Source: JALUZX01 sp964561605
GTDB taxonomy: Bacteria > Planctomycetota > UBA1135 > JALUZX01
Length of the DNA stretch: 43,466 bases
NCBI GenBank assembly: GCA_964561605.1
Contig: CAZLQD010000026.1
Span: 1-43,466 of the forward strand
Reading direction: 5' to 3'
Below the pieces are notes generated by a model that saw only the letters and a program-made list of their open reading frames with translations, made no database searches and was not told the DNA's origin. This document shows, in pieces, positions 24,711 through 32,267 of this stretch. Position numbers and translations under genes: made by a program. Positions within the stretch are counted from its first letter, which is position 1, and the number at the start of each line of letters is the position of its first letter.

Positions 24711-26395
24711 TTCCCCTCCTCCTCCAGGGCCGAGGCCGGCAGGATCTCGTATTCGTATCCCTGTTCGGCCAGGAAGAGCTGGCGCTTTGCGGCGAAGGTC
24801 TCCTCCCGGCTTCCTTCCGTCACGAGGGAGTAGAAGACCGCACCCCCGCCCCCCTCCTTGGGACGGAGGATCCTCCCCAGGCGCTGGGCCTCTTCCTGGC
24901 GGGAACCGAAGGTCCCCGAGACCTGGACGGCCACGTTCGCCTCGGGGAGGTCCACGGCGAAGTTCCCCACCCGGGAGACGAGGAGAACTCCGATCCTTCC
25001 CTCCCGGAAATCGGCGTAGAGTCCCTCCCTCTCGGAATTCGGCGTGGCCCCGGTGATAAGAGGGATCCCGAGGCTCCTGGAAATCCGGTGGAGTTGGTCC
25101 AAGTATTGCCCGAGGACCAGGACCCTGTCCTCCCGGTGGCGATCCAGGAGAAGGGAGAGGACCCGGTCCTTGGCGGGATTCTCTGCGGCGATCCTGTACC
25201 GGGCCCGGTCCTTCCTGGCGGCCCTGTAATGGATCTCCGTCTCGCCGAGGAGGGGAACCCGGACCTCAACGCACCTGGCCCCGGCGATCCATCCCTGTTT
25301 CTCCAGGACCTTCCAGGGAACGTCGTACCGCTTGGGGCCGATCAGGGAGAACACCTCGTCCTCCCGGCCGTCCTCCCGCACCAGGGTCGCCGTGAGACCG
25401 AGTCTCCTCCGGGCCTGGATGGAGGCGGTGATCCGGAAGACCTGGGCCGGGAGGAGGTGGACTTCGTCGTAGACGATGAGCCCCCAGTCCTGGCGGCCCA
25501 TGAGGTCCACGTGGGTGAAGGAGTCCCCCTTCCTCTTCCTGTGGGTCACCATCTGGTAGGTGGTGATGGTGACGGGACGGATCTCCTTCCTCTCGCCCGA
25601 GTATTCCCCCACGTCATTCTCGGTGAGCCAGGTCTTGTCCAGGATCTCCCTTCTCCATTGCCGGGCCGCAACGGTGTTTGTGGTGAGCACCAGGGTCCGG
25701 GTTCCCGTGAGGTGCATCACCGCCAGGGCGACGATGGTCTTTCCGGCCCCGCAGGGAAGGGAGATCACGCCCGACCCGCCCCTCACCGTTCCGCCGGCGT
25801 GGAAGACCCGGGCCGCCTCTTCCTGGTATTCCCTCAACCGGAAGGGTTTGCCCCCCAGGGTGACCTCCCGGAGGCGGATCTCCAGGGGGGTCCCCTCGGC
25901 GTATCCCGCCAGGTCCTCCACGGGATAGCCCGCCTTGGCAAGGGCCTGCTTGACCGGGCCCCGGCCGGCCTCCTCCAGGACGAGGCCGTCCTCGGTCTCT
26001 CCCGTGACCCATCCTCCCGCACCGGGAATCTCTCTCACCACCTCCAGGAGCCCCGCCTTGCGGGAGCGGAGGACCAGTTTCTCTCCCACCCTCTCCAGGA
26101 AGAGAACGCCGAACCGGCGGTACCACTCCCTCACGTCCCGCAGGACCACGGGCGGAACGGGGTAGCGGCTGGATTGCTCCATGAAGCGGGTGATCTCCTC
26201 CAGTGGGACCCCCAGGAATGCGGCGTTCCAGATGGAGATCTTCGTCAGCCTGTAGGTGTGGATGTAGTCCGGGCACTTCACCAGCTCGGCGAAGCGGGCC
26301 AGTTCGTCCCTCGCCCGGGCGTATTCGGGGTGGGCCGTCTCCAGGAGGATGGTGTGGTCGCTCTGGATGATGAGGGGGCCCGGTGCAGGCTTCAC
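24707..26395 (-). CDS. XPB/Ssl2-family DNA repair helicase
   Basis: This superfamily 2 DNA helicase of 562 residues has the N-terminal domain shared by bacterial XPBs, starting LIIQSDHTILLETAHPEY. Motif I is LPCGAGKT (213-220), motif II DEVH (310-313), motif III GLTATLVRED with the diagnostic RED at 340-342, and motif VI QRLGRILRP. The RED motif separates it from ordinary SF2 helicases and identifies XPB, the 3'-5' helicase used in eukaryotic nucleotide excision repair and transcription initiation. GTG 26395 overlaps the uvrA stop as GTGA, so it is coupled to uvrA. Bacterial XPBs are sporadic and their physiological role is poorly known; the neighbour UvrA suggests a repair role. Confidence 0.93.
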   Translation of the reverse strand: MKPAPGPLIIQSDHTILLETAHPEYARARDELARFAELVKCPDYIHTYRLTKISIWNAAFLGVPLEEITRFMEQSSRYPVPPVVLRDVREWYRRFGVLFLERVGEKLVLRSRKAGLLEVVREIPGAGGWVTGETEDGLVLEEAGRGPVKQALAKAGYPVEDLAGYAEGTPLEIRLREVTLGGKPFRLREYQEEAARVFHAGGTVRGGSGVISLPCGAGKTIVALAVMHLTGTRTLVLTTNTVAARQWRREILDKTWLTENDVGEYSGERKEIRPVTITTYQMVTHRKRKGDSFTHVDLMGRQDWGLIVYDEVHLLPAQVFRITASIQARRRLGLTATLVREDGREDEVFSLIGPKRYDVPWKVLEKQGWIAGARCVEVRVPLLGETEIHYRAARKDRARYRIAAENPAKDRVLSLLLDRHREDRVLVLGQYLDQLHRISRSLGIPLITGATPNSEREGLYADFREGRIGVLLVSRVGNFAVDLPEANVAVQVSGTFGSRQEEAQRLGRILRPKEGGGGAVFYSLVTEGSREETFAAKRQLFLAEQGYEYEILPASALEEEGK

Positions 26396-29300
26396 GGGTC
26401 ACCTCCTTCCCCCCCGGCCGTCCGGGAGGCCTCCAGGGGGATTCCCAGGAACCTGCCCGTCAGGGATTCGGGGCACCTGGCGATGTCCAGGGGGGGGCCT
26501 GCGGCCACGATGCGCCCGCCCCGGCCGGCCGCCCCCGGGCCCAGATCGATTACGTAGTCGGCGGACCGGATGACCCCGGGATGGTGCTCGATGACGATCA
26601 CCGTGCCTCCCCGGTCCACGAGTTTGTGGAGCACTGCCAGGAGCCGGGCCGTGTCCTCCATGTGGAGCCCGGTCGTGGGCTCGTCCAGGATGTAGAGGGT
26701 CCCCTTCGGGGAAGGACCTGCCAGTTCGGCGGCGAGCCTGAGGCGCTGGGCCTCCCCGCCGGAGAGGGTGTGGGAGGGCTGGCCCAACCTGAGGTAACCC
26801 AGGCCCACTTCTTCCAGGAGTTCCAGGACCTTGCCGATCCTCTTGTGGGCCGAGAAGAGGGGAAGGGCCTGGGAGACCTCCATCTCCAGGAGTTCGGCGA
26901 TGTTCTTCCCCCGCCAGGTGACCTGGAGGGTCTCCGGCTCGAAGCGTTTTCCGCCGCAGACGTCGCACTCGAGCCAGACGTCGGGAAGGAAGTGCATGCT
27001 GATCTTCTGGAATCCTCTCCCGGCGCAGGCCTCGCACCTCCCTCCCGGGACGTTGGGGGAGAAACGGCGGGCAGTAAACCCACGCATCCGGGCCGCCTCG
27101 GTGGAGGCGAAGAGTTCCCGTATGTCCTTGAATATGCCCGTGAAGGTCGCAGGGTTGGACGAGGGGGTGGAGCCTATGGGAGAGGCGTCCACGACCCTCA
27201 CCCCTGCAAGGTGTTCCTTCCCCGTCACCCGGCCAGACGTCTCCTCTCCCCGGAGGGCGGGAAGGAGGGTCTCCATGACGAGGGATGTCTTGCCCGCCCC
27301 GGAGACCCCCGTCACGACGGTGAAGGTGCCCAGGGGAAAGGAGACGTCGATGCCCTTCAGGTTGTGCGTTCCGGCCCCCTTCACCTCGAGGAAGAGGCCG
27401 TTTCCCCTCCGCCGGGTACTGGGCTCCGGAAACGTTCCTTCCCCCCTGAGCCACTTTCCCGTGACGCTCCTCTTCGATGCGGCCACGGCCTCGGGCGGGC
27501 CCTGAGCGACCACCGTTCCGCCGAGCCTCCCCGCTCCCGGGCCCAGGTCCACCAGGTGATCGGCAGAGCGGATGAAGGTCTCGTCGTGTTCCACTACGAC
27601 CAGGGTGTTCCCCAGGTCCCGCAAGTCGCGGAGCTGGGAGAGGAGCCGGTCCGCGTCGGCGGGATGGAGCCCGACGGTGGGTTCGTCCAGGGTGTAGAGG
27701 ACCCCGGTGAGCCTGTTGCCCAGCTGGGTGGCCAGGCGGATCCTCCGGGCCTCCCCCCGGGAGAGGGTCGACATGGGCCGGTCCAGGGCGAGGTAGTCCA
27801 GGCCGACGCCCATGAGGAAACCCAGCCTGTTTCGGATCTCCTCGATGGGCTCGGACAGGACCTTCCTTTCCTCTCCTTCCAGGGGAAGGGCCTTCAGGGC
27901 CGATAGGGCCCCCTCCACGTCCAGGGAGAGAAAGGCCGGAAGGGTGAAGCCTCCCAGGCGGAAGTTCCGGGCCACCGGATTCAAGCGGGTCCCGCCGCAG
28001 GCCGGACAAGGTCTGGGATCCAGCAGGTCCGCCAGGTCCCCGCCGTCGTCGCCGTCCTTCTCCCCGCCCTCGGCGGCCCGCCGGAGGTACTGGTCCACCA
28101 GGCCGGCCATCCCGGCCCACCGGGCCGAGCCTTCGAGGATCCATCTCCTCTGGGCCGGCGGCAGGTCCCGGAAGGGCCTGTCCAGGGGGATCCTCCTGGC
28201 GGCGGCGACCTTCTCCACGACGGTTCTCCTCCAGGTGTTTCCCCGGAAGAGGCGCTTCAAGGCCGGATGGGTGAGGGCCCCCTGGAAGAGGGGCTTCGAG
28301 GGATCCCCGACGAGGCGGGCCGGGGAGCAGGCGAGCTTCACCCCCAGGCCGTGGCACTCCGGGCAGGCTCCCTGGTGGTGGTTGAAGGAGAAGAGCCGGG
28401 GATTGACCTCCAGGGGAACGGAGAGACCGCACTCCGGGCAGGTCCGGCTCGTCGTGAGGAGGAGCCTCTCCCCCTCCCTGGTCCGGATCTCCACCTTCCC
28501 TCCCCCTTCCCGGGCCGCCGCCTCGGCCGCTTCGGCCAGGCGGGAGCGGTTCCTGGGAAGGATTCTTATCCGGTCCACCACCAGTGAGAGGGGGACCCGG
28601 GAAGGGAGCTTCCCCCCGTCCAGGCGGACCTCCTCGTCCCCCGCCAGGGCCCGGACGAAGCCCTCCCTCGACCACCGGGCCCTCAACTTCTCTCTCTCCG
28701 GTCCCCGGGGGGAGCCCTGGGGGGCGGCGATCCATGCGGCCTTCCCTGGAAACTTCTCCAGTGCGAGGCGGGCCATGGCGCTGGGCGTGACGGCCCGCAT
28801 CTCCAGGCCGTGGGTGGGACAGAAGGGCCTTCCTCCACGGGCGTAGAGGAGGCGCAGGTAATCGTGGATCTCCGTGGAGGTGGCCACGGTGGAACGAGGA
28901 TTGCGGGAGATCCCCCCCTTCCCCACCGCAATGGCCGGGCCGATCCCTTCGATCTTCTCCACAGGAGCGGGCTCCAGCCGCCCCAGGAAGCGGCGGGCGT
29001 AGGTGGAGAGGGATTCCACGAAGCGTCTCTGCCCCTCGGTGAAGAGGGTTTCGAAGACCAGGCTCGTCTTGCCCGAGCCGGAAAGCCCCGTGACGACGAT
29101 GAGCTTCTCCAGGGGGAGTTCCAGGTCCAAGTCCTTCAGGTTGTTCTTCCTGGCTCCCCGCAGGCGGAGCGTTCCCGGCGGCGCTCCTTCTCCTTCCTTC
29201 CGCGCAGCCCGGGCACGCCTCTTGGGTCTGAGCTTCCCGGCGAGGGCCTTGCCGGTCCAGGAACTCCCCCGGGCGGGGGCCTTCCCGGGAGGACCGGCGT

Positions 29301-32028
29301 AGACCAGCCTTCCGCCCTCCTCCCCCCCGCCGGGGCCCAGGTCGATCAGGTGGTCGGCGTGACGGATCACGTCCAGGTTGTGCTCGATCACGAGAACCGT
29401 GTTTCCTCCCTCGACCAGCCTGTCCAGGGCGGCCAGGAGGACCTTCACGTCCCGGAAGTGGAGACCCGTCGTGGGCTCGTCCAGGACGTAGAGGGTGCGT
29501 CCCGTGGCGGGGGCGCAGAGTTCGGCGGCGAGTTTCACCCTCTGGGCCTCACCCCCCGAGAAGGTCGTGGCGGGCTGGCCCAGGCGGATGTAGCCGAGCC
29601 CTACGTCGGAGAGGGCCTGGAGGGGGCGGGCGACCCGGGGAAAGTCCCGGAAGACCTGGAGGGCCTGGTCCACTTCCATCTCCAGGACGTCCCGGATGGA
29701 GAGCCCCTTGAAGCGGACCTCCAGGGTCTCCTCGTTGAACCTCTTTCCCCGGCACTCCGGGCAGGGAACCTCCACGGGAGGGAGGAAGTGCATCTCCACG
29801 AGCTTGACCCCGGCGCCCTTGCAGGCTTCGCACCGGCCCCCCGGCAGGTTGAAGGAAAACCGGCTCTTGGTATACCCCCGGACCCGGGCCTCCTCGGTGG
29901 CGGCGAAGAGGTCCCTAATGGGCGTGAAGGCGCCCGTATAGGTGGCCGGGTTGGAACGTGGGGTCCTCCCGATGGGAGCGGCGTCGATCCGGACCAGCTT
30001 GTCCAGGTGTTCCGCCCCCTCGATCCCTTCGTGAGGTCCGGCCTTCTCGCCGGTCCCGTGGAGGAGGTTCCTCAGGGCCGGCACCAGGGTACCCAGGACC
30101 AGGGAGGACTTCCCCGAGCCGGAGACTCCCGTGACGCAGACGAACCTCCCCAGGGGGACCTCCACGTCCATTCCTTTCAGGTTGTGGAGCCTGGGGCCCT
30201 TGAGTCTCAGGACCGGACCTCCCTCCCTCCTCCCGGATGGGGGCGGCTCGATCCGTTCCCTGCCGGAGAGGAAGGCCCCTGTGGGCGACCCTTCGGTTGC
30301 GGCCAGGTCCCGGACCTTTCCCTGGGCCGTGATCCTACCTCCCCGCCTTCCGGGGCCCGGGCCGATCTCCACGAGGTGGTCCGAGGCGAGCATGGTGGCT
30401 TCGTCGTGCTCCACGACCAGGACCGTGTTCCCCCGGTCCCTGAGATCCAGGAGGGACCGGACCAGCCGCTCCTGGTCCCTGGGATGGAGGCCGATGGAAG
30501 GTTCGTCCAGGACGTAGGTCACCCCTCGGAGGCCCGAACCGAGTTGGGCGGCGATCCGGAGCCTCTGGCCCTCGCCGGTGGAAAGGCTGTCGGCCCTCCG
30601 GTCCAGGGCGAGGTAGGAGACTCCCACGGAGTGGAGGAACTCCAGGCGGGACCGGATCTCCCGGAAGAGGTCCCTCCCCACCTTCGCCTCCCTGCCCCGG
30701 GGCCGGAGCTCCCGGAAGAACCGGCGGGCCTCCTCGACGGTGAAGGCTGAGATCCGGTCGATGGAATAACCCCGGAAGGTGACGGCGAGGGCCTCCGGGC
30801 GGAGCCGGGCCCCCCTGCAGGAGGGACAGGTGAGTCTGGCCCTAAGGGTCTTGAGGTAGGGGTTCTTCCCCCGGCGGAGGCATCGTTCCAGCCAGGCGGC
30901 GATCCCCCGGAAGGGACGTCCCAGCTCCCGGTCCTCCCCGGGAGCTCCTTCCAGGATGATGCGTTTCTGTTCAGGCGTAAGATCCTTCCATGGGAGGGCC
31001 AGGTCGAAACCGTACCGCTCGGCCACGACCCAGAAGTCCTCCGGCCTGAGGCCCCGGCACCCCAGGGACCCGAAACGGGTCGTGCAGGCCAGGGCCCCTT
31101 CCAGGAGGGAGCGTTCCGGGTGGCGGACCAGGCTCTCCTCGGTGAAGACCAGCACCTCTCCCAGGCCCTGGCAGGTGGGACAGGCACCTTGTGGGGAGTT
31201 GAAGGAGAAGAGGGGGGGCTCCAGTTCGGGAAGGGAGCCGTGGCCCCTGGGACAGGCCGCAAGGGTGCTCAGGGTTTCCTCTTCTCCATCCTCCCAGAGG
31301 GCCAGGACCCAGCCCTTGGAGAGGGTCAGGGCTCCTTCCACGGCCTCGGCCAGGCGGGAGGCCTTTTCCGGGGAAGGACGGAGCCGGTCCACCACGGCCT
31401 CGACCTGGTGGGCCTTGTAACGCTCCAGACGGATCTCCTCGTCCAGCCTGAGGATCTCTCCGTCCACCCGGGCCCGGACGAAACCTTTCATCCTGAGCCC
31501 CTCCAGGAGGGCCCGGAACTCCCCTTTCCTGTCCCGCACCAGAGGGGCCAGGACCAGGAGGAGGGGCGCCTTGCCCCCCTTCGCCTTCCCCCGGGCCTTC
31601 TCCAGGAGGCGCTCGTGGATCCATTGGGGAGGGAGGGCCTCGATGGCGGCCCCGCAGACCGGACAATGGGGCTCTCCCAGGCGGGCGTAGAGGAGGCGGA
31701 GGAAGTCGTGGATCCCCGTCAGGGTCCCTACGGTGGAACGGCGGGAGCCTTGGCTCGTCCTCTGGTCGATGGCCACCGTGGGAGAGAGGCCTTCGATCCG
31801 GTCCACCTCGGGTCGCTTCAGGTTGCCCAGGAATTGCCGGGCGTAGGCCGAGAGGGATTCCAGGAAGCGGCGCTGGCCCTCCTGGAAGATCGTGTCGAAG
31901 ACCAGGGAGGACTTCCCCGAGCCCGAGACCCCGCAGAAGGTGACCAGAGCATCCCTGGGGATCTCCAGGTCGATTCCCTGGAGATTGTGTTCCCTGGCTC
32001 CTTGGATCTTGAGGGTTCTCGGGGGCAT
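26392..32028 (-). CDS. uvrA: Double-length tandem UvrA, excinuclease ABC subunit A
   Basis: The protein has 1878 residues, about twice the usual 940-950, and consists of two complete UvrA copies in one frame with the second starting near 952. UvrA is the damage-sensing ABC ATPase of nucleotide excision repair that loads UvrB. Four Walker A motifs are seen (GVSGSGKSS at 33-41 and 634-642; GLSGSGKTS at 981; GVSGAGKTS in the last quarter). Signature motifs are LSTGE, FSGGE, LSRGE and LSGGE; each is followed by a LDEP Walker B. Zinc pairs CEAC/CPEC (733-736, 756-759) are normal in copy 1; its first zinc module has CPRGH at 259-263 where CxxC is expected. Copy 2 has standard pairs. Start ATG 32028 has GGGAG upstream and a promoter at 32063-32091. 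Similar fused UvrAs are known in Chlamydiae. Confidence 0.95.
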   Translation of the reverse strand: MPPRTLKIQGAREHNLQGIDLEIPRDALVTFCGVSGSGKSSLVFDTIFQEGQRRFLESLSAYARQFLGNLKRPEVDRIEGLSPTVAIDQRTSQGSRRSTVGTLTGIHDFLRLLYARLGEPHCPVCGAAIEALPPQWIHERLLEKARGKAKGGKAPLLLVLAPLVRDRKGEFRALLEGLRMKGFVRARVDGEILRLDEEIRLERYKAHQVEAVVDRLRPSPEKASRLAEAVEGALTLSKGWVLALWEDGEEETLSTLAACPRGHGSLPELEPPLFSFNSPQGACPTCQGLGEVLVFTEESLVRHPERSLLEGALACTTRFGSLGCRGLRPEDFWVVAERYGFDLALPWKDLTPEQKRIILEGAPGEDRELGRPFRGIAAWLERCLRRGKNPYLKTLRARLTCPSCRGARLRPEALAVTFRGYSIDRISAFTVEEARRFFRELRPRGREAKVGRDLFREIRSRLEFLHSVGVSYLALDRRADSLSTGEGQRLRIAAQLGSGLRGVTYVLDEPSIGLHPRDQERLVRSLLDLRDRGNTVLVVEHDEATMLASDHLVEIGPGPGRRGGRITAQGKVRDLAATEGSPTGAFLSGRERIEPPPSGRREGGPVLRLKGPRLHNLKGMDVEVPLGRFVCVTGVSGSGKSSLVLGTLVPALRNLLHGTGEKAGPHEGIEGAEHLDKLVRIDAAPIGRTPRSNPATYTGAFTPIRDLFAATEEARVRGYTKSRFSFNLPGGRCEACKGAGVKLVEMHFLPPVEVPCPECRGKRFNEETLEVRFKGLSIRDVLEMEVDQALQVFRDFPRVARPLQALSDVGLGYIRLGQPATTFSGGEAQRVKLAAELCAPATGRTLYVLDEPTTGLHFRDVKVLLAALDRLVEGGNTVLVIEHNLDVIRHADHLIDLGPGGGEEGGRLVYAGPPGKAPARGSSWTGKALAGKLRPKRRARAARKEGEGAPPGTLRLRGARKNNLKDLDLELPLEKLIVVTGLSGSGKTSLVFETLFTEGQRRFVESLSTYARRFLGRLEPAPVEKIEGIGPAIAVGKGGISRNPRSTVATSTEIHDYLRLLYARGGRPFCPTHGLEMRAVTPSAMARLALEKFPGKAAWIAAPQGSPRGPEREKLRARWSREGFVRALAGDEEVRLDGGKLPSRVPLSLVVDRIRILPRNRSRLAEAAEAAAREGGGKVEIRTREGERLLLTTSRTCPECGLSVPLEVNPRLFSFNHHQGACPECHGLGVKLACSPARLVGDPSKPLFQGALTHPALKRLFRGNTWRRTVVEKVAAARRIPLDRPFRDLPPAQRRWILEGSARWAGMAGLVDQYLRRAAEGGEKDGDDGGDLADLLDPRPCPACGGTRLNPVARNFRLGGFTLPAFLSLDVEGALSALKALPLEGEERKVLSEPIEEIRNRLGFLMGVGLDYLALDRPMSTLSRGEARRIRLATQLGNRLTGVLYTLDEPTVGLHPADADRLLSQLRDLRDLGNTLVVVEHDETFIRSADHLVDLGPGAGRLGGTVVAQGPPEAVAASKRSVTGKWLRGEGTFPEPSTRRRGNGLFLEVKGAGTHNLKGIDVSFPLGTFTVVTGVSGAGKTSLVMETLLPALRGEETSGRVTGKEHLAGVRVVDASPIGSTPSSNPATFTGIFKDIRELFASTEAARMRGFTARRFSPNVPGGRCEACAGRGFQKISMHFLPDVWLECDVCGGKRFEPETLQVTWRGKNIAELLEMEVSQALPLFSAHKRIGKVLELLEEVGLGYLRLGQPSHTLSGGEAQRLRLAAELAGPSPKGTLYILDEPTTGLHMEDTARLLAVLHKLVDRGGTVIVIEHHPGVIRSADYVIDLGPGAAGRGGRIVAAGPPLDIARCPESLTGRFLGIPLEASRTAGGEGGDP

Positions 32029-32267
32029 CTTCTCTCCCAGGTAGAGGAAGGGCGAAACTACCAGGATACCCCAAGGAGAGAGCCTGCCCAAGGAGGGATG
32101 CGGGGGCTCCGGAAGTGACAGGGAGCCGGGGCGGCCCTTCCTTCCCGGGAAAGGGCCGGGGTTCCCGGAAGGAGGTCTGTCCCCCCGTCAGCCGGTGAGG
32201 GATAATCCCGTCCCTTCGAAGGCCCCTTTCCCCTTTCCGCCGGCTCCTTTCCCGGGAGGATGCGCCC
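32029..32267. other. Divergent intergenic region between uvrA and the glycosidase-like gene
   Basis: This 239-bp region holds the uvrA promoter on the minus strand (32063-32091) and, on the plus strand, a possible -10 GATAAT at 32201-32206 without a good -35, for the gene at 32268. No LexA-type palindrome (GAACN4GTTC or CTGTN8ACAG) is visible near the uvrA promoter. No ORF is credible. Confidence 0.4.
32063..32091 (-). promoter_or_regulatory. Sigma-70-type promoter for the uvrA-XPB operon
   Basis: On the minus strand TTGGGC (32091-32086) and TATCCT (32068-32063) have a 17-bp spacer. The -10 hexamer is identical to that of the tolC-like promoter. A start near 32056 leaves a leader of about 28 bases before ATG 32028. 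Confidence 0.5.

Noticed and set aside
26392..32028. Double-length UvrA considered as an assembly or frameshift artefact
   Set aside because: The two halves differ substantially in sequence, are joined by a continuous frame with a linker, and the same architecture is known in Chlamydiae.
32029..32267. LexA-type SOS operator near uvrA
   Set aside because: No GAAC-N4-GTTC or CTG-N10-CAG style palindrome was seen at the promoter; a lineage-specific LexA motif cannot be excluded.
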